DNA from: a virus | Virus record (IMG/VR): IMGVR_UViG_3300022937_003185 | Span: 1 to 64,000 of that record | Length of the DNA stretch: 64,000 bases | Reading direction: 5' to 3' (one strand) | Shown here: positions 21,962-31,940 of the stretch, piece by piece | How positions within the stretch are numbered: position 1 is the first letter of the stretch | Layout of the letters: the number at the start of each line of letters is the position of its first letter | Notes under the pieces: generated by a model | Seen by the model: the letters and a program-made list of their open reading frames with translations, nothing else | Told to the model about the DNA's origin: nothing | Database searches by the model: none | Made by a program: the position numbers and the translations under genes

Positions 21962-22312
21962 ATGGCTGTTAGAACAAAGTCTATAGACAGAAACCGATGG
22001 CGTAAGACGTACCCGAGGTTTCGCAAAGAGCCCAAGCCTGGTCTTCAAGCGGATGGGCATGTCGTGCTAGATGGTATATTGGTCGACTTTAATAACGAAG
22101 ATTCCAAGACAGCAACTTTCAAGGGATACTATAAGAACGAAATACCAACAGTCACTTTAACACCATACGGCGATATAAACAACGTAAATCTCTTCATAAC
22201 GGGTATAGTTTTATCGGGTGTACCTTCCAGCGGAGGGCGTGAAGTTACAGTAACTATAGAGGCTAGTGCACCATTCACGGGACAAGTCCATGTGCAGGTG
22301 GTGCAAGTATGA
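21962..22312 (+). CDS. Probable virion-associated beta-sandwich protein, 116 aa
   Basis: The first 25 residues are basic (R-N-R-W-R-K-T-Y-P-R-F-R-K-E-P-K-P), the rest is all beta: G-I-L-V-D-F-N-N, I-P-T-V-T-L-T-P-Y, R-E-V-T-V-T-I-E-A. The late pattern resembles H-type lectin-like or small fibre-associated sandwiches. It is adjacent to and coupled with a similar gene and the fibre genes, so a tail or fibre role is likely but unproven. AGAGGTG precedes the ATG. Confidence 0.6.
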   Translation: MAVRTKSIDRNRWRKTYPRFRKEPKPGLQADGHVVLDGILVDFNNEDSKTATFKGYYKNEIPTVTLTPYGDINNVNLFITGIVLSGVPSSGGREVTVTIEASAPFTGQVHVQVVQV

Positions 22313-22668
22313 TAGGAGATAGCATCTACATAGCTTCTGGAGTCGGTGTCATACCAGCAGGACAGGAAGACTTACTGGATCCTGTAGAGTTAGATTTCCC
22401 GTCAGACTATTTTCCGGTTATAACTGTAATTCCGTACAGGCCTGCAGTGGGCGCAGACTACGAAGATGATAATGCAAACATCAACATTCATTTATTCACG
22501 AGACTTGAATTTGATACTTCTGACGACAAGTGGAAATTCAATGTAAGAAGAAGTGTTGGGGAAAATCTTGTAGATGACGGTGGCATAGAAACCATGTCTT
22601 TTATGTGGAAAGCTATTGGGGTCAAAAACAAGACGCTAAGCACGACAACAGTTACTGAGAATGCGTGA
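22309..22668 (+). CDS. Probable virion-associated beta-sandwich protein, 119 aa
   Basis: It overlaps the preceding gene by four bases (ATGA). The layout is like that gene: F-P-V-I-T-V-I-P-Y-R-P parallels I-P-T-V-T-L-T-P-Y, and W-K-F-N-V-R-R-S precedes a last strand F-M-W-K-A-I-G-V. The two may be paralogous subunits of a small fibre or fibre-attachment ring. It precedes the first large fibre gene by 29 bases. Confidence 0.58.
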   Translation: MIGDSIYIASGVGVIPAGQEDLLDPVELDFPSDYFPVITVIPYRPAVGADYEDDNANINIHLFTRLEFDTSDDKWKFNVRRSVGENLVDDGGIETMSFMWKAIGVKNKTLSTTTVTENA

Positions 22669-22697
22669 AGATATAAGACAATTGGAGCTTTTAAGAT

Positions 22698-25600
22698 ATG
22701 GCAAAAGACTTTAGAGCAGACAGAATTAGAATAAAAGCTATTGTGGGCACAGGCTCTATTGCTAGCACAAAACCCCACCTCGGCTTGCTAATATACAGCT
22801 CCTCCATAGCATCTGACTGGAGAGGTAACGTCACTGATTCCGCCATACTATCTAATGTTGGTGATGACGTTTGGATGTTTGTAAGCGGAGCTGCCAATCC
22901 AGGACTTACAAGAGCTGATGGTTCTTCTGTTCTTTTCGGTGGAGATGTTGTTGTCAGTGGTACTCTTTGGGCTGAAAGAAGTGTCATTGAAGTGTCAGAT
23001 ACTGTTGTCGGTGACTTTAAGGTACCTAATAAGATCATACAGGGATACACTACGGATCCAACTACAGGTAAAGCGTTATTTCTCGCAGATCCCACAACCA
23101 GTAATAACGGAAGCAGCAACGGTGCTGGAAACATATCTTTTAAGATCGTCGACGGCGTAGCCGGAGCGTTCGCGTATCCCGACGACGGGTCAACGAACAC
23201 AGACGTCTTTTTCCACGTGTCTGGTTCACGAGGAGTTAAGGGAACGGATGATCGTGGTCTCGCTCTTTTCGATGGTGATGTCTTTATTTCTGGTAACTTT
23301 GAGCTGTCTCCAGAGTCTGCTTTCTCACTGGCGGGGGACTTCACAATTGGTGGTGACCTAACCGTTGGTGGAAATGACATTCTCGGGTCCGCTGGTAATG
23401 CTCTGAGCTTCGGAGCCGTAGATCCTGATGTCACCATTACCAGAGGACTTAAAATAGGAAACGACGCCCTTACAGGGTCTGATGGTACGGTTTTTCTTGT
23501 TCACACTGGAGCGGGAAATACCGGAATATACGGTATGCTGCAAGTAGCTGGTAACGAAATCAAGAACTCTCAATGGGACACGGTCTTGAGGTTCTCAGAA
23601 TATAGTGGAACTCCAGGTACTATATATGGTCAAGGGGTGGGAGGAAAGCCAGGGCCCTTATTGGGAGAAGTGTATATAACCGGTTCAGGAGTAGGGTATG
23701 GCGCCGCAGAGCTCTTCATTGATGGTGATCGAAAGCAGGGCGTTTTAAATCTTTCGAATATCAACGCTGGTATTTCAAGCGAGGACCCACTCGGAGTAAT
23801 CAAGTTTGGCTCCAATAATGGAGGCTCAGGTCGTTCCGATGCAGCTTACATAGGTGCACGAGCAAAATCAACCTGGAGTACTGTACCAGATTTTAACACA
23901 GCGATTGAATTCTGGACAAGAGGAACTTCTGACAGCGGATTTGGACCCCCTAAGCTAAGAGCAACTATAGAAAACAACCCCAACGTCTCAGACAGGATTC
24001 AGCTCACGATTAGCGGAAACCTTAAGCTAGCTGACGGCCTCTCCCCTGGCGGTGGGAGTAGTTTTGGATCTAGTGTTCTTAGTGCTGATGATGTTGTTTC
24101 GTTCAGCGTTTTAGACAACGGAACAGTCCGCTTTTTTGAGGACGCTATTATAGATAGTGATGTTTACATCGGCGGAAATCTAGACGTTAACGGTACGTTG
24201 ACAACGATAGATACTGTAAACCTGCAAGTTAAGGATGCCCTAATCGAGCTAGCTAGCGCTGGCGGAGGCGGTTCAAATAACACAAATGGCGGTATTGCAA
24301 TTGCCAGTGGTTCTAGTATAAATGATGTATCTCTGGTGTTCGGGCGAGGTAGCGCAAATGATACGTGGCGCGCTGGTATAAAAGATACCGTTGAAGGAAC
24401 TATAACTGATGTATCCGATTCTGAACCTGTTAGGGTAGAAATGGCTGGCGTCAGTATCCCAGCGACTGCACCCGGAGTTGGTTACCTGCTAATAACAGGT
24501 TCTGACAATGCTCTCGGTACCGTAACTCACTTAACAGCGTCGACAGGAAACGGACTAGGTAGAGGCGGTATTCTGTTTAATCCAGGACCTAGCTATGGTA
24601 CAACATTCAAAAATCAGATCAACTTAGACCCGGGTAATCAAATCAATGCCGGTGACAATCCATTGATGGTTACCTCTGATGGAAATGATTTAAGCTTCTA
24701 CGCTCCAGCCGGTTCATTCCAGGTACGGAATGTTCAGAGTCAACTTGCGGGAGCAACTCCCGCTGATGATGACACTGATCTCCAGATTGGTATTCCCACA
24801 ACTAAATTGAGGTCTGAGAGACTTGGATCTACATGGTTCTATGGTTCACAGCTTTTCGTTTCCGGTACTCATATTAACATAATAGCAGACAGACCAGCCG
24901 ACGGCGGCGGGGGAAGTTACTTGAATAATATACCGGCACAAAGCATCGTTCTTAGTGCGTCTTCAGATGAGCAAGCCGGTGGAGCAGTTATAATTCTTAG
25001 CTCCAGTCAAGAATATGCTGGTGGACCGGGTAGCGGATTCGAAGGATTCATATCTATCGGTGGGAACCAAGCAGACGTCGATCGTGACTTTACCATGCTT
25101 CGACATCGGGACGTAAGGACACTATTGAGTGGAGCTGTTGGTACAACCAACTCTAACACAAGAGGGGTTACCTTAGTCGGAGGTGACTTGGTTGTCTCTG
25201 GTAACACTGATTTTAAAGGCGCTGTTGCTATTGGTTCAATCTCTTCAGATAACTTGACACTCGCATCCGTGAGCTCAAATGAACCATATCTCAGATTTAG
25301 AGACAGTACTGTACAAATCAATAGAAGAACCGGAGATGACGCTTTAGTGTTTCTTGATGGTGACTTAGGTATATCTAAATCTCTTAGAGATCTGGCTTCC
25401 TTATCTGTCACTGACAATACTGACGTCTTTACAATCAGTGGTGGTGAACCATCGTACATAAAGACGACTGGCTCGTTCTCATTCGATTCAGATGATCAGT
25501 ATACGACCGCTGTGAATGGCGGTAACTCAGATACATATTTCTACGTTAGTGGATCAATAGGTTCTGCCGTCAAATCCTACCGACCAGCCAGCAACTTGGA

Positions 25601-26327
25601 TAGAGGAACAGCAGTGTTCGGTGGTGATGTACACATATCTGGTTCAATATTCACTGACAATCCTCAATTCTATATGACACTCCACACTGCATATAATACG
25701 CCTGGCTATGGTTATCCGGTACCGTTTTCCGGGCTCATGGCAGGTGCTGGTGCAGTAATTGATACGGACGGATCAGGAATTCCAGTTCAGGTGAGAGGTG
25801 CAAATGCAGGTAATGAACACCTGTTAGCTCTCACAGGAAGTATGGCATTTGCGTATCCGGGTAGCGGTGATAATGTCAAGATAGAGATGAAGACAGACAA
25901 CCGGCTCGAATTTCACAACAGCGCCGGCGAAGTTTTCAGGATGACAGGCGCGAGTGGCGGACAAGCTGTCTGGTTTACGGGTAACAACAGAATCTATTTT
26001 GAGGATACATCTAGATATGTTTATGGCGTCACGCAAGACTCAGTCAAGAAGTTGAAACTTGAAAACACTGATTCAGGCGGAACAGTCGCTGTCTCCACAA
26101 ATTCAGGACGAATGGAAGTCACCGGGAGTCTTTACCCGGGTGCAGACAACACCTACGATCTTGGGTCCAATGATTACAGGTGGGCAAACATCTATACAGG
26201 CGACTTACACCTGCAAAATGAACGTGGCGATTGGACTGTGATCGAGGAAGAAGACTTTCTCACTTTGCGAAACAATAAGAACGGCAAGAGATACAAGCTC
26301 TTGATGGAACTTATGGACGAGGAATAA
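22698..26327 (+). CDS. Large tail fibre protein, 1209 aa
   Basis: Beta- and Gly-rich throughout with no membrane segment. A recurrent unit G-G-D-V-x-x-S-G appears at least four times (near bases 22940, 23270, 25180 and 25620), with related units G-G-D-L-T-V-G-G-N-D-I-L and G-N-L-D-V-N-G-T-L; such strings form triple-stranded fibre shafts. The C-terminus (Y-D-L-G-S-N-D-Y-R-W-A-N-I-Y-T-G-D-L-H) and R-G-D-W-T-V-I-E-E-E-D is a conserved end found in marine myovirus fibres. It most likely contacts the host receptor or forms the proximal shaft. It is followed after four bases by the second fibre gene. Confidence 0.85.
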   Translation: MAKDFRADRIRIKAIVGTGSIASTKPHLGLLIYSSSIASDWRGNVTDSAILSNVGDDVWMFVSGAANPGLTRADGSSVLFGGDVVVSGTLWAERSVIEVSDTVVGDFKVPNKIIQGYTTDPTTGKALFLADPTTSNNGSSNGAGNISFKIVDGVAGAFAYPDDGSTNTDVFFHVSGSRGVKGTDDRGLALFDGDVFISGNFELSPESAFSLAGDFTIGGDLTVGGNDILGSAGNALSFGAVDPDVTITRGLKIGNDALTGSDGTVFLVHTGAGNTGIYGMLQVAGNEIKNSQWDTVLRFSEYSGTPGTIYGQGVGGKPGPLLGEVYITGSGVGYGAAELFIDGDRKQGVLNLSNINAGISSEDPLGVIKFGSNNGGSGRSDAAYIGARAKSTWSTVPDFNTAIEFWTRGTSDSGFGPPKLRATIENNPNVSDRIQLTISGNLKLADGLSPGGGSSFGSSVLSADDVVSFSVLDNGTVRFFEDAIIDSDVYIGGNLDVNGTLTTIDTVNLQVKDALIELASAGGGGSNNTNGGIAIASGSSINDVSLVFGRGSANDTWRAGIKDTVEGTITDVSDSEPVRVEMAGVSIPATAPGVGYLLITGSDNALGTVTHLTASTGNGLGRGGILFNPGPSYGTTFKNQINLDPGNQINAGDNPLMVTSDGNDLSFYAPAGSFQVRNVQSQLAGATPADDDTDLQIGIPTTKLRSERLGSTWFYGSQLFVSGTHINIIADRPADGGGGSYLNNIPAQSIVLSASSDEQAGGAVIILSSSQEYAGGPGSGFEGFISIGGNQADVDRDFTMLRHRDVRTLLSGAVGTTNSNTRGVTLVGGDLVVSGNTDFKGAVAIGSISSDNLTLASVSSNEPYLRFRDSTVQINRRTGDDALVFLDGDLGISKSLRDLASLSVTDNTDVFTISGGEPSYIKTTGSFSFDSDDQYTTAVNGGNSDTYFYVSGSIGSAVKSYRPASNLDRGTAVFGGDVHISGSIFTDNPQFYMTLHTAYNTPGYGYPVPFSGLMAGAGAVIDTDGSGIPVQVRGANAGNEHLLALTGSMAFAYPGSGDNVKIEMKTDNRLEFHNSAGEVFRMTGASGGQAVWFTGNNRIYFEDTSRYVYGVTQDSVKKLKLENTDSGGTVAVSTNSGRMEVTGSLYPGADNTYDLGSNDYRWANIYTGDLHLQNERGDWTVIEEEDFLTLRNNKNGKRYKLLMELMDEE

Positions 26328-26331
26328 GAAT

Positions 26332-29016
26332 ATGTCAATTTGGGTAACAGGATCTTTAGAAGTCAGAAACACATCAGGTGACCTCGTTTTCCAAGTAGGG
26401 GACAGCGCCGTTGCTAATCCAGATCCCACTCCTATGAACTTTAGATCCTCTATTGTCGAAGGGTCTTTTGAGGTTATTGGTGATCAGAATGTCAGCCATA
26501 AAATCCTTACAGCATCTTATGCTGGTGGCACTAACGGTGCCCGGGTTGGAGTAGGTGTAAGCGCAGAAACAAACGTAGCTTTCGCGGTAGGTGGAGACTT
26601 AGGATTAAGCGATACTTCTAGTGATCGCAGGATTGTAGTAGAGTCAGCTAGCGCTTTAGGAGATGCTTATATAAACGCTGGGTATGATAACAGTAACCGT
26701 CTTTTCATAATGTGGGAAGGTCAAGAAAAACGCATACGGATGGGTACCAGGGAAAGTGGTAGTACGTACTTCAGCTCTTTTATTATTAAATCTGGAAGCG
26801 CTGATTTACAAAACACTTTTACGGCCGGCGGAGATATAAAGGCTGGTGGTTCATTACAAGTCGGCGGTAATGTTATTCAAGCTTCAGACGGTGGAAACAC
26901 CATCATCATGGATACGGATGATAACGTTACAATACGTGGTGACTTAACAGTCAATGGTGGAGACATTCTTGGACCCACTGCCGGCCAATTAGCAATCAAG
27001 TCAGATGGTAATGCTATCATACAGGTTGATGCAGATAGCACCGGTGGAACCCCTGTTTTTGCTGTTTGGGATGAGTCTCAAAATCCCCAGTTTAGAGTAC
27101 AGCTAAATGCTGCTGACGGCGGCACTAATAGCGTGACAACCACATATGGGCACGCCCATGTGGGAGAGAACTTAAACGTTACCGGATCTTTTGAGATGGG
27201 TAGTAGCGCAGTAGCCAACTTCGGCGCGGGTTCGACCCTAAACTTTGGAGCGAACTCTTCTATTGATTGTGCTGCTTTCACTATTGACTCCACGTCAAAC
27301 ATAACGCTAGATTCTGACTTAAGTCAAATATACATCAAGGATAACGGTGCTGATCGTTTCTCTTTCACCGCTGCTAACTTAAAAATACATAATGAGAGCA
27401 ATACTTCAGACTATTTTGCTATTGATGTTGGAGCAAATGGGGCGACTACGCTGTCTACTGTCGATGATGGTGTCACTGCTACTGGTCACCTTTATGTAAA
27501 TCCAGACGGTATCATACAACTACAACCGATCGGTGGAGTCAGGATCGTTGGAACCAACCCTTACTTGAGAATTGGTGATGGTGGGGCAGAAGACGTTAAG
27601 GTTGAGTTTTATTATCAAGCAGCTGGTACTCTTTACTACCATGCCGGTGTGGATAATACTGACAGTATCTTCAAGATTGGACATGGGAATGTTCTTGGTA
27701 CAGATTCAGCTATAGAGGTTGACACAACAACATCTGTTAACGTGAATCTTCCCATGACAGTTAATGACACGATCACTCTAGAGAATGGCGCAACAATAGG
27801 TAATGGAGTCTCAGGACGGATTGATCTTGCCGCCGCCACGACACGCTTGAGTGGTGACTTACAAATTGCAGGAAACGACATCTTGAACAGCGGTGGTACC
27901 GCTGTGATGTCTATTAGCACTGGTAATGTCGTTGCCACCGCGGATGTTGAGGCCCAGAACGTTCTAGCTGGAGGCTTGACTAGTACTAATTTGACTAGGG
28001 ATAGAGTTGTGATTGCTGGGACTGGTGGTTTGCTAGATGATAGTGCTAACCTAACTTATACTACTAACAGACTAGCCATGGAGGGTGGCGGAACTCCATC
28101 AGTAGTGCTCATGTCAGATAGTACAAGTATGAATAATGGCGCCGGTTTGTACCTAAAGAGATATGTACCAAGTTCTACGACGCCTGCAGCAGGATATAAC
28201 GTTGGTGAGCTAAACTTCCAAGCCTCCACCGATGATATTACATATCATGACGTCGCAAACGTTATAGTAGAGTTTTCTGAAACCTTCCAGCCAGCTACGG
28301 CGGAAGGAACTAGAATTGTTTTCAACTCCACGGCCAACGGAGCGACGTCGACCACTCAACACTTACAGGTCGGAGGTATGGATAATGCTCATGTTGCTGT
28401 TGGGTCTAATCCCCTAACAAATGGTGGTGGAAACGCAGGACTTTTAATTGGTGTTGGTTCCGGTAATGAAGCTAGATTAGACTTGATTGAGAACACTATT
28501 TCTACAACAGAAGGCTTTGGAACCGTTGGAGCTTACGGCTTCAGGGTGATGTACGATGGGACTGCTAATGACCTTATAATACAAAGCGGAGAGGCGACGA
28601 GCGTCGTCAATCGGATCATAGTTGATCGAGCCAGTGGGCTATTACAGGTACCGTCGGTGTACACTTTATCCACCGCCTCCTCCGCGAATGTCAATGTCGA
28701 TGTCGCCGGACAGATTAGAAGATCTACTTCCGACCGTAGAGTAAAGAAAGATATATCTGATTTGTCTGCTAGTCTCGATCAGGTGACAAGTCTTTTACCA
28801 CGTCTGTTCTATGACATATCCGATGATACCAATAGTGTACATATACCTGGGTTTGTAGCTGACGAAGTTGTTGATATTTTTCCAGAACTAGTCCCAGAAA
28901 GAAATGAGCCTGTAGAGATCACGAGGTCAGTATCTTATGACAGAGTGACAGCTTACATAGTTTCAGCGCTAAAAGAAGTAAAAGATAGATTAGAGGCTTT
29001 AGAAAGCTCTAACTAA
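26332..29016 (+). CDS. Tail fibre protein with C-terminal S74 intramolecular chaperone, 894 aa
   Basis: The shaft region has repeated G-G-D-I/L-x-x-G-G and G-D-L-T-V-N-G-G-D-I-L units like the preceding protein. The last 110 residues are a peptidase S74 domain: T-S-D-R-R-V-K-K-D-I opens it (the Ser-Asp and Lys are the self-cleavage residues). It continues with P-G-F-V-A-D-E-V-V-D-I-F-P-E-L-V and ends in a coiled coil (V-S-A-L-K-E-V-K-D-R-L-E-A-L). S74 domains trimerise the fibre and then cut themselves off. The shared shaft units suggest the two fibre genes arose by duplication or form one long fibre. Confidence 0.9.
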   Translation: MSIWVTGSLEVRNTSGDLVFQVGDSAVANPDPTPMNFRSSIVEGSFEVIGDQNVSHKILTASYAGGTNGARVGVGVSAETNVAFAVGGDLGLSDTSSDRRIVVESASALGDAYINAGYDNSNRLFIMWEGQEKRIRMGTRESGSTYFSSFIIKSGSADLQNTFTAGGDIKAGGSLQVGGNVIQASDGGNTIIMDTDDNVTIRGDLTVNGGDILGPTAGQLAIKSDGNAIIQVDADSTGGTPVFAVWDESQNPQFRVQLNAADGGTNSVTTTYGHAHVGENLNVTGSFEMGSSAVANFGAGSTLNFGANSSIDCAAFTIDSTSNITLDSDLSQIYIKDNGADRFSFTAANLKIHNESNTSDYFAIDVGANGATTLSTVDDGVTATGHLYVNPDGIIQLQPIGGVRIVGTNPYLRIGDGGAEDVKVEFYYQAAGTLYYHAGVDNTDSIFKIGHGNVLGTDSAIEVDTTTSVNVNLPMTVNDTITLENGATIGNGVSGRIDLAAATTRLSGDLQIAGNDILNSGGTAVMSISTGNVVATADVEAQNVLAGGLTSTNLTRDRVVIAGTGGLLDDSANLTYTTNRLAMEGGGTPSVVLMSDSTSMNNGAGLYLKRYVPSSTTPAAGYNVGELNFQASTDDITYHDVANVIVEFSETFQPATAEGTRIVFNSTANGATSTTQHLQVGGMDNAHVAVGSNPLTNGGGNAGLLIGVGSGNEARLDLIENTISTTEGFGTVGAYGFRVMYDGTANDLIIQSGEATSVVNRIIVDRASGLLQVPSVYTLSTASSANVNVDVAGQIRRSTSDRRVKKDISDLSASLDQVTSLLPRLFYDISDDTNSVHIPGFVADEVVDIFPELVPERNEPVEITRSVSYDRVTAYIVSALKEVKDRLEALESSN

Positions 29017-29213
29017 GAATTAACTTATATAATATATAGATTAATAGTATTTAATAAGTAATAAGATTCAGTAATACAGTAGTTCAGTTATTCAGTTACA
29101 GAAATATATTAGCAGTCTTTCCAGAATTTGTACAAGCACTTTTCGAAAAAAACTTGACGTATACAACCTCAGACCCCTCTCTATTATTGATGGAGTAAGG
29201 TTAGAGGTCGTAT
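29017..29213. other. AT-rich intergenic region before the glycan island
   Basis: This 197-base gap is one of the longest in the window. It starts with very AT-rich sequence, then T-T-C-A-G-T-type near-repeats (29068-29098). It ends with TTGACG (29154-29159) and TATTAT (29182-29187), 22 bases apart, which is too far for a standard sigma-70 pair. It probably holds the promoter of the 29214 operon. No hairpin terminator for the fibre genes is evident. Confidence 0.5.
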
Positions 29214-31163
29214 ATGTCAGTATTCAAAAGTCCATTTGAGCAACAGCAGCCTTCTGTCAATTTGATCGATGACAGTACAGATGTGGTTGTAGTTGCAGAT
29301 TTATTTGTAGAAGATTATGTCGGTGGTGCTGAGCTAACAACCGAAGCTCTAATTCAAGCCGCAAGTGATGTCAAGGTACAGAAGGTTTATGCTAGAGATG
29401 TAAGCATGGCAATGCTAAAGTCCGGGCATGGGAAGCATTGGGTTTTTTGTAACTCGACTTCTATGAATCCATCTCTTATTCCGACCATCATCGCTAACAT
29501 GGAATATTCAATAATCGAATATGACTACAAGTTCTGTAAATTCAGAAGCATAGAGAAGCATGAGTTAGAGACTGGTACTCAATGCGACTGTCATGAAGAT
29601 CTTCACGGTAAGATGATATCAGCTTTCTTCCATGGCGCAAAGAGCCTATGGTGGATGAGTGAAGATCAAGAAGCAAGATACTTAGCACGTTTTCCTTTCC
29701 TAAGAGAAAATGATTCAGTTGTGCTTAGCAGCGTTTTCGATGATAGCTTCTTTGCATATGTCAACTCCGTGAAGTATGAAAATGAGAATCAAGACCGTCA
29801 GGGGTGGATTGTTCTCGGCTCAAATTCTTGGATCAAGGGGTTTGAAGATGCCGAGCAGCACTGTAAAGATAACGACTTGGAATACGAAGTCGTGTGGGGA
29901 GTTCCTCATGAAGAACTGCTTCAAAAGCTTTCTGCTGCTGAGGGTTTTGTGTATCTGCCTAAGGGAGGAGACACATGTCCAAGAATGGTTATCGAAGCCA
30001 AGGCTTTAGGATGCGAACTGGTCTTAAATGAGAACGTTCAGCACGCTAATGAGGAGTGGTTCACTGGATCTGATATCGACATGCTGTCATATCTCTATGC
30101 AGCCCGCGAAAGATTTTGGAACGCAATCAAGTCTATCATGAATTATACTCCTACACTTTCTGGCTATACCACTGTTAGGAACGCAAATCGTATGAAGTAC
30201 CCTTGGCAGGCGACTGTAAGGTCCATGCTTGGCTTCTGTGATGAGGTAGTTGTTGTCGATGGTGGTTCCGATGACGATACATGGGAAGAACTACAGACCA
30301 TGGCTCAGGGTCAGGAAGACGGACGTCTTAAAGTATACCAGCATTCTGTTCCGAATGATCACCCCTCATTTGCGTATGAGACAGACGGTAAGCTAAAAGC
30401 TACAGCTAGAAGCTATTGTACAGGTGATTTCTGCTGGCAGATGGATGCCGATGAGATAGTCCACGAAAATGACTATCAAAAAGCTAGAAATGTCATGAAG
30501 GCTTTCCCACCACAGTTTGACATCATGTCGTTACCAGTTATCGAGTACTGGGGCGGTGACGAAAAAGTTCGTATGGATATCAATCCATGGAAGTGGCGGA
30601 TAAGCAGAAACAAACCATATGTTACGCAAGGTATCCCGAGTGAACTTCGAAGATGGGATGAAGAAGGTAACATATATGCTGCTTTAGGGACAGACACATG
30701 TGATTACATACACTCTGAGACAGGTGAAAGAATACCCCACGTCGGCTTCTACACTGAGGATGCGCATAGGGTTAGGCTAGCTGCTTTGATGGGTAATGAT
30801 GAAGCGATGTCCGCATATCAAAACTGGTTCCAGCAGGTTGTAGATCAGATTCCATCAGTTCACCACTATTCATGGTATGATATTTCTAAGAAGATTAAGC
30901 AGTACAAGCTTCATTGGGCATCATTCTGGAAAAGCCAGTATCGTCATGATGCAGAGGATACCACAGAGAACAATGTCATGTTTGATAAGCCGTGGAGCGA
31001 AGTAACTGATGAAGACATCGAAGCTTTAAGCAAAAGGTTGGCTTCTGAGTTAGGGGGGTGGATATTCCACACTAAAGTTGACTTCTCTGCGAATGTTCCT
31101 CATGTAACTCTTAATACAACTCATCCTGTAGAGTTCTTAAATTTACGAGAGAAAAATGAATAG
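29214..31163 (+). CDS. Two-domain glycosyltransferase (GT-B-like plus GT2), 649 aa
   Basis: The N-terminal half (residues 1-290) looks like a GT4-type domain: V-V-V-V-A-D-L-F-V near the start, Y-V-G-G-A-E, then G-W-I-V-L-G-S-N-S-W-I-K-G and L-S-A-A-E-G-F-V-Y-L-P-K-G-G-D-T-C-P-R-M-V-I-E-A-K, the donor-binding E of GT-B enzymes. From about residue 310 a GT2 domain follows with D-E-V-V-V-V-D-G-G-S-D-D-D-T and W-Q-M-D-A-D-E. The fusion suggests two successive sugar additions to one glycan. It is the first gene of the glycan island and overlaps the next gene by eight bases. Confidence 0.82.
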   Translation: MSVFKSPFEQQQPSVNLIDDSTDVVVVADLFVEDYVGGAELTTEALIQAASDVKVQKVYARDVSMAMLKSGHGKHWVFCNSTSMNPSLIPTIIANMEYSIIEYDYKFCKFRSIEKHELETGTQCDCHEDLHGKMISAFFHGAKSLWWMSEDQEARYLARFPFLRENDSVVLSSVFDDSFFAYVNSVKYENENQDRQGWIVLGSNSWIKGFEDAEQHCKDNDLEYEVVWGVPHEELLQKLSAAEGFVYLPKGGDTCPRMVIEAKALGCELVLNENVQHANEEWFTGSDIDMLSYLYAARERFWNAIKSIMNYTPTLSGYTTVRNANRMKYPWQATVRSMLGFCDEVVVVDGGSDDDTWEELQTMAQGQEDGRLKVYQHSVPNDHPSFAYETDGKLKATARSYCTGDFCWQMDADEIVHENDYQKARNVMKAFPPQFDIMSLPVIEYWGGDEKVRMDINPWKWRISRNKPYVTQGIPSELRRWDEEGNIYAALGTDTCDYIHSETGERIPHVGFYTEDAHRVRLAALMGNDEAMSAYQNWFQQVVDQIPSVHHYSWYDISKKIKQYKLHWASFWKSQYRHDAEDTTENNVMFDKPWSEVTDEDIEALSKRLASELGGWIFHTKVDFSANVPHVTLNTTHPVEFLNLREKNE

Positions 31164-31938
31164 AGTTTCCGTATTGATACCCTTATACAACTGCGAATCG
31201 ACAGTTCGTAGAGCATTAGTATCAGTAAAAAATCAGACCTACAAAGACTTTGAAGTCATCGCCGTCGACAATAACTGTACAGATAGCACTATCGAAATAG
31301 TCGAAGAATTTATTGACGATATGGACATAAAGATAGTGAGCTGTAAAGAGCCGGGTATTGTTCCTGCCCTCAATGCAGGTCTTAAACATTGCCATCTTGA
31401 GTTTGTGGCGCGCCAGGACGGAGATGATTACTGGTATCCTGAAAAGCTAGAAAAGCAAGTTGCTTTTATGGACGAAAATCCTGAAGTGTCAGTCTTGGGA
31501 ACGCAGATACAGTTACTTGACGAAGAAGGTAACTTACAAGAAATGGGTACGATGGGAAGAAAAGTTGATTACCCAACTGATGACAATACAATTAAGGCGT
31601 TTTTTCTTTATGGTCAAAATTCAATATGTCACCCATCTGTGCTGATAAGAAACAAAATGTTTGGTATAGTCGGAGGCTATGAGCAGCTTTTTCCAAAAGC
31701 TGAAGACTTACATCTCTGGCTTAAGCTTTTACCACATACAGATTTTGCTAACTTAGAAGATGTTCTTGTTGATTATACTCAAAGAAAAGACCCTGACTAT
31801 GACGCTAGAATACCGATTTTTATGAGCGATACATACTACACGATGTATAAGACAGCAGGTATTGTTCATGGAGAAAGAGAGAAAAAGATTTATGATTGGC
31901 AACTCGATCCTACTGCACATGGTAACAAGAGGGTGTGA
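31156..31938 (+). CDS. GT2 family glycosyltransferase, 260 aa
   Basis: The N-terminus V-S-V-L-I-P-L-Y-N-C-E-S-T-V-R-R-A-L and V-I-A-V-D-N-N-C-T-D-S-T bind the nucleotide-sugar. R-Q-D-G-D-D-Y-W is the D-x-D metal site. The enzyme is about the normal length for a single GT-A domain and has no membrane segment. The acceptor and donor are unknown. It is followed by another GT2 gene with overlapping ends. Confidence 0.88.
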   Translation: MNRVSVLIPLYNCESTVRRALVSVKNQTYKDFEVIAVDNNCTDSTIEIVEEFIDDMDIKIVSCKEPGIVPALNAGLKHCHLEFVARQDGDDYWYPEKLEKQVAFMDENPEVSVLGTQIQLLDEEGNLQEMGTMGRKVDYPTDDNTIKAFFLYGQNSICHPSVLIRNKMFGIVGGYEQLFPKAEDLHLWLKLLPHTDFANLEDVLVDYTQRKDPDYDARIPIFMSDTYYTMYKTAGIVHGEREKKIYDWQLDPTAHGNKRV

Positions 31939-31940
31939 CT

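Noticed and set aside
22691-23437. 248-codon minus-strand frame opposite the first fibre gene
   Set aside because: Ser/Pro/Thr-rich shadow of the fibre gene's Gly/Val/Ser codons; no start signal; similar antisense frames lie at 25007-25459 and 27636-27938.
29154-29187. TTGACG...TATTAT as a sigma-70 promoter
   Set aside because: The spacer is 22 bases, too long for a standard pair; kept only as a note in the intergenic entry.
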